From NCBI GenBank assembly GCA_023392535.1, contig JAEVYY010000019.1:201373-265372 (forward strand): a stretch of DNA of 64,000 nucleotides. The letters are read 5' to 3'. Position numbers and translations under genes: made by a program. Every line of letters starts with the position of its first letter. The first letter of the stretch is position 1. The notes beneath the pieces were generated by a model. The model was not told the origin of the DNA. It worked only from the letters and a program-made list of their open reading frames with translations, and did not search any database. The stretch is from Bacillota bacterium (lineage in GTDB: Bacteria > Bacillota > Clostridia > Lachnospirales > Lachnospiraceae). Shown here in pieces: positions 53,733 through 63,948 of this stretch.

Positions 53733-54452
53733 TTACACAGTTAATTTCCCGAGCACTTCACCAATACTCTCTTGTACAATTAAATTGGCAATCTTATCCC
53801 GTGGTGTTGCCGTCTTATTAATCAGTACCAGCTTACTTCCTTCATAATAGTCGATCAGACCTGCCGCTGGGTAAACCGCTAACGATGTGCCGCCGACAAT
53901 CAATACATCTGCATTCGCAATATAGGAGATCGCTTTACTTATAATATATTCATTCAAAGGCTCTTCATACAAAACGACATCCGGTTTAATATGGCCACCA
54001 CATTGACAACTCGGTATTCCTTTTTCCTGCATAATAAATTCCGCATCATAAAAGGCTCCACATTTATCACAGTAATTTCTAAGAACCGATCCATGTAATT
54101 CCAGTACTTCCCTACTGCCTGCAGCCTGGTGAAGTCCGTCAATATTTTGAGTTATAACTGCTTTTAACTTACCTTTTTGTTCCAATTCTGCTAATTTTAT
54201 ATGTGCTTTATTTGGACTGGCAGCCAGGCATAACATCTTGGCTCTGTAAAAACGGAAAAATTCATCGGTATGATTCCGATAAAAAGTATGACTCAATATA
54301 GTCTCCGGCGGATAATCATACTGTTGATTATAGAGTCCGTCTACACTTCGGAAATCTGGAATACCGCTTTCTGTTGAAACACCTGCACCACCAAAAAAAA
54401 CAATATTATCGCTTCTATCAATAATTTTTTGTAATTCTTCTATTGTATCCAA
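53733..54452 (-). CDS. Sir2-family NAD-dependent deacylase
   Basis: 239 residues. NAD-binding GGAGVSTESGIPDFRS near 21-36, TQNIDGLHQ near 105, catalytic His in LELHGS, and four Zn Cys (CDKCG, SCQC). Removes acyl groups from lysines. Starts with TTG; RBS is weak. The next gene (DUF951) follows within 10 bases. Confidence 0.93.
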   Translation of the reverse strand: MDTIEELQKIIDRSDNIVFFGGAGVSTESGIPDFRSVDGLYNQQYDYPPETILSHTFYRNHTDEFFRFYRAKMLCLAASPNKAHIKLAELEQKGKLKAVITQNIDGLHQAAGSREVLELHGSVLRNYCDKCGAFYDAEFIMQEKGIPSCQCGGHIKPDVVLYEEPLNEYIISKAISYIANADVLIVGGTSLAVYPAAGLIDYYEGSKLVLINKTATPRDKIANLIVQESIGEVLGKLTV

Positions 54453-54560
54453 CTTTACACACCATTCCTTTCTTCTTATGTCTATTTCCTATGTACTGAA
54501 ACTTTGAGTCTCGTCTTTCTAAACGATCAAAGGTTACATCCTGCAAGTTCAGTGTATCAT

Positions 54561-54587
54561 AAAAACCCCGTGAGTTCACGGGGTTTT
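54561..54587. terminator. Strong bidirectional terminator
   Basis: AAAAACCCCGTGA and TCACGGGGTTTTT form a perfect stem after the GH3 stop on the minus strand. Confidence 0.85.
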
Positions 54588-54598
54588 TAAAATTCTGT

Positions 54599-56713
54599 CT
54601 ATAAATCTATCGTAATTGCAATTGGTTTTTTACCACTGAGCTTCACACTCCTGCTATCTGGCTGATTCACTCCTACATACAGAATAAATTTTTTACTATC
54701 AATATACCTATCTCCGTTCTCATCCACAATTGTAAATGCCGCTTTAGAAACTTTAAGTTCCACTTTCTTTTTTTCACCTGCCTCAAGGAATATTCTCTTA
54801 AAGCTACACAAATTATGATTTTTTACGGCATATTTGGAATCCATATCCTTTATGTATATCTGTATGATATCGTCTGTTGCACATGTTCCATTATTTATGA
54901 TATCTGCTTCTATTTTTAGATCTTCACTGTTCGAATTGAAATCAATTCCACCAGAAATAGTGGCAGCTGTTACGCATATATCGCCATAGGTCAGACCATA
55001 TCCAAACGGATATAAAGCTTCTTCTTCCAGATACCGATACGTACGTCTTTTCATGCTATAGTCTTCAAACGGTGGCAATTGCTCTAAATTTTTGTAGAAA
55101 GTTATTGGAAGTTTTCCAGATGGGGAACACTTACCAAAAAGAATGTCTGCTGTTGACTTTCCACCTCGTGCACCAGGATACCACAACTGCATGACTGCGT
55201 CTGCATATTCTTCTGCAAGATTCAAATCAATAGCACTTCCCGCCATCAGGCAAACCACTGTAGGTCTTCCTACTTTTAGTATTTTTTCTACTAATTGTTG
55301 CTGAGAAGGCGGCAAAAATAAATCTTTTTTATCACCGGAGGCATAATTATTACCCTCATCTCCCTCCTCACCTTCTAGATTTTCATTTAATCCAATACAA
55401 AGCACCACGATATCACTATGTTCTGCCACACTGACCGCTTCCATGGTCCGGTCCTGTGCCATTGCCAGATTCTCAACTCTGTCTTTAGACAAATCACATC
55501 CTTCCGAGTACAACACCGTTACTTCGTCAGCCACCTCATCTTGAATACCTTCCAATATAGTAATATATCTGGAAGAAGTACCATGATAATTTCCAATCAG
55601 AGCCGATCTGCTATTTGCATTTGGTCCAATAACACCGATGGTATTAATTTTCTTTTTATCAATCGGAAGAATTCCTTTGTTTTTCAGTAGAACGATACCC
55701 TTTCTTGCAGCATCTTCAGCCAGTTCTAAGTGCTCCTTGCACTCAATTTTTTTATAGGAAATGGTATCAAATTCACTGCTCTCAAATAATCCCAATAGAT
55801 ATCTGGTTGTAAATAAGCGTTCCGCAGACTTTGTTATATCGGCTTCAGACACCAGACCCTTTTGATATGCTTTCATTATTTGCAAATACGTATTTCCACA
55901 GTTCAGATCACATCCAGACTTTAGCGCTAAAGCTGCTGATTCTTCAGGTGTTTTGGTTATAAAATGATGTTCATGGAAATCTTTGATCGCCCAACAGTCT
56001 GACACATAATGGCCAGCAAACCCCCATTCACCTCTTAGAATATCATTCATAAGTGTCTGGCTGGCACAGCAGGCTTCTCCATTTGTCCTGTTATAAGCAC
56101 CCATAACAGACTCTACCTTTGCCTCCTTAACACAAGCTTCAAATGCTGGCAAATATGTCTCTCTTATATCTTTCTTCGAGACAACAGCATTAAATTCATG
56201 TCGTAATGCTTCCGGTCCTGAATGTACTGCAAAATGCTTTGCACAAGCGGCACTTTTTAGATATTCTCCCTCACCCTGCAGTCCTTTTACAAAGGCCACT
56301 CCTAATCTACTACTTAAATAAGGATCTTCCCCATAGGTCTCATGGCCTCTTCCCCAACGAGGGTCTCTGAAAATGTTTACATTCGGTGACCAAAAGGTAA
56401 GTCCCTTATAAATATCTCTATCTTCATGCCTTGCATATTCGTTATATTTAGCTCTTCCTTCTGTAGCTATTGAATCAGCTATTTTTTTTAATAGCCCCTC
56501 ATCGAAAATGGCTGCCAATCCAATCGCCTGCGGAAAAATGGTTGCCACACCTGCTCTTGCGATTCCATGCAAAGCTTCATTCCACCAATTGTAAGCAGGC
56601 ACTCCAAGTCTCTTAATAGCAGGTGCATCATACTTTAACTGTGATGCACGCTCCTCTACAGACATTTGTGCCACCAATTTTTTTGCCTTTTTTTCTGCCT
56701 CTATACGTTCCAT
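54599..56713 (-). CDS. GH3 beta-xylosidase/beta-glucosidase
   Basis: 704 residues. N-terminal GH3 barrel with KHFAVHSGPE and the nucleophile Asp in YVSDCWAIKDF (SDC is usual in GH3 xylosidases), middle domain (IGVIGPNANSRSALIG), and a C-terminal fibronectin-III-like part. No signal peptide, so it acts on imported oligosaccharides. Last gene of the xylo-oligosaccharide ABC operon. Confidence 0.9.
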   Translation of the reverse strand: MERIEAEKKAKKLVAQMSVEERASQLKYDAPAIKRLGVPAYNWWNEALHGIARAGVATIFPQAIGLAAIFDEGLLKKIADSIATEGRAKYNEYARHEDRDIYKGLTFWSPNVNIFRDPRWGRGHETYGEDPYLSSRLGVAFVKGLQGEGEYLKSAACAKHFAVHSGPEALRHEFNAVVSKKDIRETYLPAFEACVKEAKVESVMGAYNRTNGEACCASQTLMNDILRGEWGFAGHYVSDCWAIKDFHEHHFITKTPEESAALALKSGCDLNCGNTYLQIMKAYQKGLVSEADITKSAERLFTTRYLLGLFESSEFDTISYKKIECKEHLELAEDAARKGIVLLKNKGILPIDKKKINTIGVIGPNANSRSALIGNYHGTSSRYITILEGIQDEVADEVTVLYSEGCDLSKDRVENLAMAQDRTMEAVSVAEHSDIVVLCIGLNENLEGEEGDEGNNYASGDKKDLFLPPSQQQLVEKILKVGRPTVVCLMAGSAIDLNLAEEYADAVMQLWYPGARGGKSTADILFGKCSPSGKLPITFYKNLEQLPPFEDYSMKRRTYRYLEEEALYPFGYGLTYGDICVTAATISGGIDFNSNSEDLKIEADIINNGTCATDDIIQIYIKDMDSKYAVKNHNLCSFKRIFLEAGEKKKVELKVSKAAFTIVDENGDRYIDSKKFILYVGVNQPDSRSVKLSGKKPIAITIDL

Positions 56714-56780
56714 AATATTTTCCTTTTCTATGTATACTAAGTCTTTTTATGCCATTATGTCATTTTCCCAAATTTTCTAC

Positions 56781-57632
56781 TTATCCTTTCACCGCACCTG
56801 CTGTCAGACCGGCAACGATCTTATTGCTGAACATGCAATAGACGAAAATGGTCGGCGTAATTGCTATAATGATGGCAGCAAACATTTGCGTATAATTAGT
56901 GGCATACGGCCCAACAAAATAAGTCAAAGTAACAGGCAGTGTCTTTTTCTCAGTATCTGATATGAATACCATTCCCACTAACAACTCATTCCAATTATTG
57001 ATAAAAGTCATTAATCCCGTAACAAATAGCCCTGTAGAGGATAAAGGTAAAGCAATTCTGAAAAAGCATCCATAAATAGAACATCCGTCCATACAGGCTG
57101 CTTCAAATAACTCTCTTGGCATACTTCTAAAAAAGCCTGTCAAAATGAATATTGTCATAGGTAATGAAAATGTTATGTACGGTATAATAATACCTAATAA
57201 AGAATCAGACAAATTTAATTTAGTAAACATAACAAATAACGGAATTAGGATACAATGTACTGGAACCATCATTCCAATCATAAAGTACCCTAATGCGGCA
57301 TCTGATAATTTCCATTTCATTCTTCCGATTGCGAAAGCAGCCATACTTCCAAAAAACATACTTACTATAAGCGTAACGGTACATACAATTACAGAGTTAC
57401 GAAGTGCCACGCCCAATCTTCCCACTTGCCATGCAAAAGTAAAATTTTCCCATTGCCATATTTCTGGCAGACCAAAAGGATTCGAAAATACTTCACTTTT
57501 TGTTTTCACTGACACTGAAAACATCCATAATAAAGGAGCTATATATAGGATAGCCAAAAATACCAGAAAAACATAAATTAAAACTGTATTGATTCTCACA
57601 GGCTTTTTATTTCTTTTTATTGTTGTATTCAT
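56781..57632 (-). CDS. Sugar ABC transporter permease, MalG-like
   Basis: 283 residues, six membrane helices. EAA motif FEAACMDGCSIYGCFFRIAL near 190. RBS GGGGGAA. Confidence 0.92.
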   Translation of the reverse strand: MNTTIKRNKKPVRINTVLIYVFLVFLAILYIAPLLWMFSVSVKTKSEVFSNPFGLPEIWQWENFTFAWQVGRLGVALRNSVIVCTVTLIVSMFFGSMAAFAIGRMKWKLSDAALGYFMIGMMVPVHCILIPLFVMFTKLNLSDSLLGIIIPYITFSLPMTIFILTGFFRSMPRELFEAACMDGCSIYGCFFRIALPLSSTGLFVTGLMTFINNWNELLVGMVFISDTEKKTLPVTLTYFVGPYATNYTQMFAAIIIAITPTIFVYCMFSNKIVAGLTAGAVKG

Positions 57633-57644
57633 CCGTCTTCCCCC

Positions 57645-58532
57645 TTAGCCTTCAAAGTCTTTGGTGTTGATACATTTGTTGGCAAGTAATGTGACAGCCA
57701 GACATATAATCAAAAGTACGATCGACATCGCACTTGCATATCCATATTTAAAGTATCTAAATGCCTCATAATACAACCATGTTGCTATTGTATGAGTCTT
57801 ATGATTAGGACCTCCCTGCGTCATGTTATAAACAAGGTCAAAGAATTTTAACGATCCGATACAAGTCAATGCTATTGTTGTCTTTGCCATTGGCTTTAAT
57901 AACGGCAATGTGACATACCTAAATGTTTTCCATTTATTTGCTCCATCAATATAGGAAGCCTCAAACAAAGATGTATCAATGCCTGCTATGCCAGCCATGT
58001 AGAGCATCATTGTAGTACCTACATAAATCCATAGGGAAATAGCACCAATTACCCACATAGGAAGCGGAATAAATCCTTTCACATTCATCAGCCAAAGAGG
58101 ACCTTTGATTCCCACGACAGCCAGTACTTGATTTACCCCCATTTTGGGATTAAATAGAAAGCTAAATAGTAATCCTAATGCAGCGGACGATAATACACAT
58201 GGAAGATAATAAATATTCTTAAAAACATTCTTCCCATGTTTTAGATTTGAGAGTATAACTGCTAAGAAAAGACCTGCGATTTGTTGGGTCACAAGAGAAA
58301 AGATCATAAAAAATATGGAATTCTTTAGTGAGGTCAAAAATACATCATCTTTACGAAATAATTCTATGTAGTTTCTAATGCCTGCAAATTGCGGCATTGA
58401 TAGTGCATTCCAATCACAAAGTGAAATATAAAACGAATAGGCGATTGGAAGAAATAAAATAAATGTGAACAATATAGCCGCCGGCGCAATAAACAGGCAT
58501 ATGGCCTTTTTGTCACGTAATAATTTTTCCAT
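57645..58532 (-). CDS. Sugar ABC transporter permease, MalF-like
   Basis: 295 residues, six membrane helices. EAA motif FEASYIDGANKWKTFRYVTL near 190. RBS AAGGAGAAA. Confidence 0.92.
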   Translation of the reverse strand: MEKLLRDKKAICLFIAPAAILFTFILFLPIAYSFYISLCDWNALSMPQFAGIRNYIELFRKDDVFLTSLKNSIFFMIFSLVTQQIAGLFLAVILSNLKHGKNVFKNIYYLPCVLSSAALGLLFSFLFNPKMGVNQVLAVVGIKGPLWLMNVKGFIPLPMWVIGAISLWIYVGTTMMLYMAGIAGIDTSLFEASYIDGANKWKTFRYVTLPLLKPMAKTTIALTCIGSLKFFDLVYNMTQGGPNHKTHTIATWLYYEAFRYFKYGYASAMSIVLLIICLAVTLLANKCINTKDFEG

Positions 58533-58551
58533 ATGACTTTCTCCTTAAAAG

Positions 58552-58583
58552 TATACAGGATTAGCATTCACTAATCCTGTATA
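58552..58583 (-). terminator. Stem-loop after the xylo-oligosaccharide binding protein gene
   Basis: TATACAGGATTAG (58552-58564) and CTAATCCTGTATA (58571-58583) pair perfectly; same relative position as in the other ABC operon. Confidence 0.6.
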
Positions 58584-58608
58584 TGAATGAATTGCATATT
58601 ATTCTTTT

Positions 58609-59970
58609 TTATTTATTATTTACATTTGCATCATACCAATTCTGGAAATCCTGTAATCCTTCTTCTGGTGTCATCTGACCCATTACGATGGATACCATAG
58701 TATTGTCAAATCTGTCACCTGCTTCCGTGGATGCCAGTGATTCATTGTAGAATCCAAGTGTACCTGTCATATTACTTAAAACATCCTTTACATAAGAGAA
58801 TTGTTTTGGTGCGATATTAGTATCTATTTCTACGTTTGTAACTGGAATCTTTCCTGCGATTTCTGCAGTTGCTTTTTGTGCGGTATCGCCAGTCATTTCT
58901 TTTAAGAATGCAATACAAGCATCCAAGTGTTTTGTTGTTGCAGATACCATTAAATTATCTGTCTTAACAATCATTCTATTAGGGTCTGCGCCGCCTTCAA
59001 TTCCAGGGAATTGGAATACACCACATTTGTCTTCCATTTCCGGATTATTACCATTAATCTGTGCAATAGCCCAAGAACCCTGTACCAACATAGCTGCCGT
59101 TCCATTATAGAAGTTAGCAACTGCCTGGTCATTGGAATCTCCTGAATAGGTATCTTGGAAGTATTGTGACATTTCTACTAATTTTTTTGCTGCCTCTACA
59201 AAGGTCGGATCTGTCCATTTTACTGTACCATCTTTGATTCCCTGAAGATTATCCGGGCCACCTTCTCTATCACACAGATAACCAGCTATCATAGATAGGC
59301 ACCAAGCTGTTCCTGCTGAAACAGTGATCGGATCATAACCAGCGTCTTTGATCAATTTGCAATCCGCTAAAAATTCATCCCAGGTCTTAGGTGTCTCTTT
59401 GATGCCTGCTTTATCAAAAATCTCTGTATTGTAGAAAACACATGCAGATGCAAAGTTCGTCGGAACTGCCATAATCTTTCCATCATATGTTAATCTTTCA
59501 AAGATACCGCCTGTGAAAGAATCGCTCCATTCTTTATCCTTGGCAAGAATATCTGTAAGGTCCATTGCCACACCGTTATTGACATAGGTATCTAACCTAG
59601 GTCCCGGATCGATAATAAATACATCCGGCGTCTGTCCCGCTGCAATCATTGCATTGATTTTTGCCAGATACTCTTCTAGGTTCGTTGTAACAACATTAAC
59701 ATGATAACCATTATCTGCTTCATTAAATCTTTTTACCGTTTCTGCATATTGTTTTGTCATAAGATCATCAGTTGCTTCCAGATCATCCCAGAATACCCAT
59801 GTGATTTCTTCTTCACCCTCTTTTGCTGAAGCACTTGAGCTATCTGTAGTCTCCTCTGTCGTACTATTTGTGGTGCCCTCCGACGTAGTCTGTGAACTTC
59901 CGCAACCTACCACCATGGATGCCGTCATAACAACCGTTAATGCTAACGATAAAACTTTTTTTAATTTCAT
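58609..59970 (-). CDS. Sugar ABC transporter substrate-binding lipoprotein
   Basis: 453 residues. Lipobox MVVGCGSS near 23, Ser/Thr linker, binding fold with TWVFWDDLEATDD and VFIIDPGPRLDTYV. Binds xylo-oligosaccharides by context. First gene of the operon. Confidence 0.93.
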   Translation of the reverse strand: MKLKKVLSLALTVVMTASMVVGCGSSQTTSEGTTNSTTEETTDSSSASAKEGEEEITWVFWDDLEATDDLMTKQYAETVKRFNEADNGYHVNVVTTNLEEYLAKINAMIAAGQTPDVFIIDPGPRLDTYVNNGVAMDLTDILAKDKEWSDSFTGGIFERLTYDGKIMAVPTNFASACVFYNTEIFDKAGIKETPKTWDEFLADCKLIKDAGYDPITVSAGTAWCLSMIAGYLCDREGGPDNLQGIKDGTVKWTDPTFVEAAKKLVEMSQYFQDTYSGDSNDQAVANFYNGTAAMLVQGSWAIAQINGNNPEMEDKCGVFQFPGIEGGADPNRMIVKTDNLMVSATTKHLDACIAFLKEMTGDTAQKATAEIAGKIPVTNVEIDTNIAPKQFSYVKDVLSNMTGTLGFYNESLASTEAGDRFDNTMVSIVMGQMTPEEGLQDFQNWYDANVNNK

Positions 59971-60344
59971 CTTTTTTATTCCTCCCTTTTTTATGAAAAC
60001 GTTACAAGGTTCTCACTACTCTTGCAGTATAACAAATTGCGTATGACTAATCTTATCAATAATTGCTTTTTGACTCCTAATTATTGCTATTGATAATTAT
60101 TTATTTTTATACTAATTGTATATTTTTTATAATTTATATGTTTTACTATTGTGTGTTATTACTTATTTTATTAATTATAAGTTAATTGCAGTTATATATT
60201 TGTTGATATTTAATTATATTGTGGTATCATTTATTTATTATTGCTGGCAACTATTGATATACTATTTATGTATTAATTGCAGAAATAGCAATATTTGATA
60301 CTTTTTTTGTAAAAACAACTTTTAATTTATTGGAGAATATTACC
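59971..60344. other. Divergent promoter region of the xylo-oligosaccharide locus
   Basis: 374 bases. Holds the extended -10 of the ABC operon, a cre-like TGAAAACGTTACA (59994-60006) and a likely weak promoter for the AraC gene. No other gene seen. Confidence 0.6.
60026..60034 (-). promoter_or_regulatory. Extended -10 of the xylo-oligosaccharide operon
   Basis: On the minus strand TGT-TATACT, about 50 bases upstream of the start at 59970. Confidence 0.5.
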
Positions 60345-61202
60345 ATGATAGAGACCCTAAATGGCATTCATGAAACTGTTAATTTTAAAGAGAATTCTGG
60401 CTTTAGACTTTACGATAACAACGAATACGAAAATTATCCAAGCCATTGGCATACACCCATTGAGATTGTTATGCCAATTCAGAATCAATATGAAGTGATA
60501 TGTAATGGAAAGAATTACACATTACGGGAGACTGATATCTTAATTATTAATTCTGGTGTTATCCACAGCTTAAATGCACCTCCAACTGGAGAGCGTTTGT
60601 TTTTTCAACCGGATTTTATTCTTTTACATAATATTAAAGAGTTAGAATCTACTCTTTCTATCATTTCACCTGTCTTTTTAATAACCGCTGAAAACTCGCC
60701 TATCATACACGCAGAGGTAGCCAGGCTTATGTTAAAGATCAGGGATGAATATTATAGTACCGATATTCTAAGTAATGCTTCTATTTATGCTATGCTTATC
60801 CAGATATTTGTATTAATAGGTAGAAATTGCGCTAATAATAATGAAAAGTTCGATGTGAATTCGAATAAGCAAAAAGAATATACCGAAAAATTTCTAGCAG
60901 TTTGCAGTTATATTAACGAACACTGTACGGAAGATTTAACATTAGATGAAGTCGCTAATCTGATCGGCTTCAGTAAATATCATTTTACTCGTCTATTTAA
61001 ACAATTTACAGGCGTGTCTTTTTATAAATATCTGAACCAGAAACGAATTGCATGTGCTGAGAAATTATTAGTAAATCCAGATATTTCTATTACTGTCGTT
61101 TCGTTGCAATCTGGATTTAGCAGCTTGTCTGCTTTTATTAGAATGTTCAAGATCATAAAGAATTGTACTCCTACTGAATTTAGAAATATGTACTCATCTT
61201 AA
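60345..61202 (+). CDS. AraC-family regulator with cupin sensor domain
   Basis: About 285 residues. N-terminal cupin (HWHTPIEIVMPIQNQYEVI, LINSGVIHSLN) binds a sugar; C-terminal HTH pair DLTLDEVANLIGFSKYHFTR and ISITVVSLQSGFSSLSAFIR. ATG at 60345 chosen, with GGAG upstream. Divergent from the ABC operon and directly upstream of GH43; likely activates both. Confidence 0.9.
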   Translation: MIETLNGIHETVNFKENSGFRLYDNNEYENYPSHWHTPIEIVMPIQNQYEVICNGKNYTLRETDILIINSGVIHSLNAPPTGERLFFQPDFILLHNIKELESTLSIISPVFLITAENSPIIHAEVARLMLKIRDEYYSTDILSNASIYAMLIQIFVLIGRNCANNNEKFDVNSNKQKEYTEKFLAVCSYINEHCTEDLTLDEVANLIGFSKYHFTRLFKQFTGVSFYKYLNQKRIACAEKLLVNPDISITVVSLQSGFSSLSAFIRMFKIIKNCTPTEFRNMYSS

Positions 61203-61229
61203 ATAAAGACAATATTGTAAGGAGATGTA

Positions 61230-62780
61230 ATGCTATATAATAATCCTATCCTGCCTGGATTCTATCCAGACCCTAGTATTTGTAAAGTTAAAAACACTTA
61301 TTATCTGATTAACAGTACCTTTGAATATTTACCTGGTATCCCTATTTTTCAGAGTACGGACCTGATACATTGGTCTCAGATCGGTCATTGCATTACTCGA
61401 GATAGTCAGATAAATATCCGTAACTGCAGATGTTCCGGTGGCATATTTGCACCCACATTGCGTCATCATAACGGAATTTTCTATATGATAACAACGGATA
61501 TAGAGAAGGGGACATTCATTTTAACTACAGATGATATTACCTCAGAATGGTCCGATCCCTTATTAATATCTTGCGAAGGTTACGATCCCTCTCTATACTT
61601 TGAAGACGATCGTACCTATTTACAAATATCAGCTAGGGATGAGATGGGATATGGGGTCTATCAGGCAGAACTGGATATTACCACCGGGAATCTTTTATCT
61701 TCTTTCCAATTATTATGGCGTGGGACAGGAGGTCGTGATCCGGAGGGTCCGCACATTTTTAGTAGGAATGGCTATTATTATCTAAATATTGCGGAAGGCG
61801 GTACTAGAGAAGGACACATGATAACGCTTGCACGAAGCAAGAATTTATGGGGACCTTTTGAGTCTTGTCCGCATAACCCTGTTCTAACAAACCGGGAGGA
61901 GCCTGAAATTCCGCTGCAGGCTGTTGGTCATGCTGATTATTTTACAGATATCGATGGAAATTGGTGGCTGGTCGCTCTCTGTCAGCGTCCTTTGGAACAT
62001 TTTTTCCACCATTTAGGTCGCGAAACAATTTTAGTTCCACTTACGTGGCAAGACGATTGGCCTGATATCGGAATCAATGGACACGTTTATCCGCAGATGG
62101 AAGGACCTTTGCCTGCTATTTCTACTCCTATATCTGCTGGCATTGTTCCTGTCGATTTTGACACTTTTGACGATTTTAATGAATCATCGCTTCCGCATCA
62201 TTTATTTTTTATGCGCAGTTTTTTACAGGATCATTATTCACTCAAAAATCGTCCTGGATGGCTACAACTTACCAGTAATGAAAATTCTTTAAATACACTT
62301 GCTTCACCCGCTTTTGTTCTAAGAAGACAACAGCACTTTTATTGTAGCTTTAAGGCCAAAATGGAATTCAATCCGGATACCTTTGGCGAAGCCGGATTAT
62401 GTGTCTATTATGATAACGCTCATCACTTTGAACTAGGTATTAAAAAAATAAATACGATTACAACTCTTTTTGTACGCAAGAATGTAGCCGATATTTCTGT
62501 CATTACCAATACTATTCCTTTTGCAGCCGACGTTACAAACAGTCCAACTATTTATCTTGAGGTCAGAGCTACGCCCACACAATATTATTTCTGCTATGGA
62601 TATAATGAGGATTGCTGTAATGAACTGGATCATACCGTAACCAAACACCTCTCTACGGAGTCAGCTTATTCTGATTTTGTGGGGGTATGTTGCGGTATGT
62701 ATGCCGTTTCCACGTGTCCAGATCATCCTGCACAAGTATATTTTGACTGGTTCTCCTATACAGGCAAGGAACCATCATAA
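61230..62780 (+). CDS. GH43 beta-xylosidase
   Basis: 516 residues, no signal peptide. Catalytic residues in FYPDPSIC (Asp, general base), YDPSLYFEDD and EGPHIFSRNGYYYL (Glu, general acid); C-terminal concanavalin-like domain from about residue 320. Splits xylo-oligosaccharides in the cytoplasm. RBS AAGGAG. Confidence 0.93.
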   Translation: MLYNNPILPGFYPDPSICKVKNTYYLINSTFEYLPGIPIFQSTDLIHWSQIGHCITRDSQINIRNCRCSGGIFAPTLRHHNGIFYMITTDIEKGTFILTTDDITSEWSDPLLISCEGYDPSLYFEDDRTYLQISARDEMGYGVYQAELDITTGNLLSSFQLLWRGTGGRDPEGPHIFSRNGYYYLNIAEGGTREGHMITLARSKNLWGPFESCPHNPVLTNREEPEIPLQAVGHADYFTDIDGNWWLVALCQRPLEHFFHHLGRETILVPLTWQDDWPDIGINGHVYPQMEGPLPAISTPISAGIVPVDFDTFDDFNESSLPHHLFFMRSFLQDHYSLKNRPGWLQLTSNENSLNTLASPAFVLRRQQHFYCSFKAKMEFNPDTFGEAGLCVYYDNAHHFELGIKKINTITTLFVRKNVADISVITNTIPFAADVTNSPTIYLEVRATPTQYYFCYGYNEDCCNELDHTVTKHLSTESAYSDFVGVCCGMYAVSTCPDHPAQVYFDWFSYTGKEPS

Positions 62781-62781
62781 T

Positions 62782-63522
62782 TTATAAATTACCCACTAGA
62801 TAATCCTTTATAATTCCCAAAACCTCACGGGATGTATGGTTCAATAACATGAATGGCTCTGCATGGGCTGGTATTCCGTATACGGCTTGGAAACCAGCCT
62901 TCTGTGCTATTTTCTTTGCTCGGAACAGATGGTAATTGCTGGTTACAATACCAATTTCAGTTATATTTTTTAAATATAGCTTTTTACTAAAAATCATGTT
63001 TTGATACGTATTTACAGATAAATCCTCTTTTAAAATTCTTTCTGAATCAATTCCTTTGGTTATTAAATATCGCTTCATTCCTTCCGCTTCTGACATTGGC
63101 TCATTAGCCCCCTGTCCTCCGGATACAATAACTACTGTATTTTTATTTAGGACTAAATAATCATAAGCCTTTTCTAAACGTCTTTTCAATATTCTACTTG
63201 GTCCAAATGGCTTCATTTGTGCACCTAGCACAATAATATAGGGCAACCCTTTTTTGACCTTCCTTCTGAACTGTGAGAAAATAAGGAGTTGAATGGTTAA
63301 ATAGAAAATTGAACAGGCAGATAATAGTATGTATGTAACTCTATTCCATAATTTCATATACGTTTCTGGCGTAATCCAATGATATTGTAAGCCTAGTCCA
63401 AGAATTAGACAAAAAAGGCCCATAACGAGCCACACAATTGGAAATTTGGAATTTAATCCTGTGTAACACGATATTCCCAAAAAATATAGTAAAAAAATAA
63501 TACCAACTAAAATAAATAACAT
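62782..63522 (-). CDS. DUF218 membrane protein (YdcF/SanA-like)
   Basis: About 246 residues. Three to four N-terminal helices, then the DUF218 domain: YIIVLGAQMKPFGPS near 104, VVIVSGGQGANEPMSEAEGM near 140, ITSNYHLFRA-like IVTSNYHLFRAKKIAQKAGF near 198. Implicated in cell-envelope biosynthesis. ATG at 63522 after CTGAGG; upstream ATG gives 18 extra residues without RBS. Confidence 0.85.
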   Translation of the reverse strand: MLFILVGIIFLLYFLGISCYTGLNSKFPIVWLVMGLFCLILGLGLQYHWITPETYMKLWNRVTYILLSACSIFYLTIQLLIFSQFRRKVKKGLPYIIVLGAQMKPFGPSRILKRRLEKAYDYLVLNKNTVVIVSGGQGANEPMSEAEGMKRYLITKGIDSERILKEDLSVNTYQNMIFSKKLYLKNITEIGIVTSNYHLFRAKKIAQKAGFQAVYGIPAHAEPFMLLNHTSREVLGIIKDYLVGNL

Positions 63523-63556
63523 ATCTAATACCTCAGTTAAATATAAGTTTAAATGT

Positions 63557-63588
63557 GAAAAAAACTTCAAACACATTGTTTGAAGCTT
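63557..63588 (-). terminator. Terminator after the tRNA cluster
   Basis: CTTCAAAC/GTTTGAAG stem followed by a U-run on the minus strand. Confidence 0.8.
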
Positions 63589-63593
63589 TTCAG

Positions 63594-63664
63594 AGGTCCC
63601 AACCAGATTTGAACTGGTGATAGAGGTGTTGCAGACCTTTGCCTTACCACTTGGCTATGGGACC
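63594..63664 (-). tRNA. tRNA-Cys (GCA)
   Basis: Cloverleaf of 71 bases with anticodon GCA, T-loop GTTCAAATC and discriminator U73, which is the cysteine identity base. Confidence 0.95.
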
Positions 63665-63745
63665 ATATCTATTAACTTTTAAATTATAACAAAATGATAA
63701 TTTTCAGTCAACTAAAAATTATCGCATCTGTAAAATAATTTATAA

Positions 63746-63817
63746 TGACTCCGACGGGAATCGAACCCGTGATACCGCCGTGAAAGGGCGATGTCTTAAC
63801 CGCTTGACCACGGAGCC
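63746..63817 (-). tRNA. tRNA-Glu (TTC)
   Basis: Cloverleaf of 72 bases with anticodon TTC and T-loop GTTCGATTC; CCA not encoded. Confidence 0.95.
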
Positions 63818-63876
63818 TGATATTTTACGCAAACCTTATCGACATGCGTTTTGCTTCAGCCCCGCTGAAACTTAAA

Positions 63877-63948
63877 CTCCCCGAGTAGGGTTCGAACCTA
63901 CGACCCTTCGGTTAACAGCCGAATGCTCTACCGCTGAGCTATCGAGGA
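63877..63948 (-). tRNA. tRNA-Asn (GTT)
   Basis: Cloverleaf of 72 bases with anticodon GTT and T-loop GTTCGAACC; discriminator G73, as usual for Asn. Confidence 0.95.

Noticed and set aside
57145..57576. 143-codon plus-strand frame
   Set aside because: Antisense to the MalG-like permease with its clear EAA motif.
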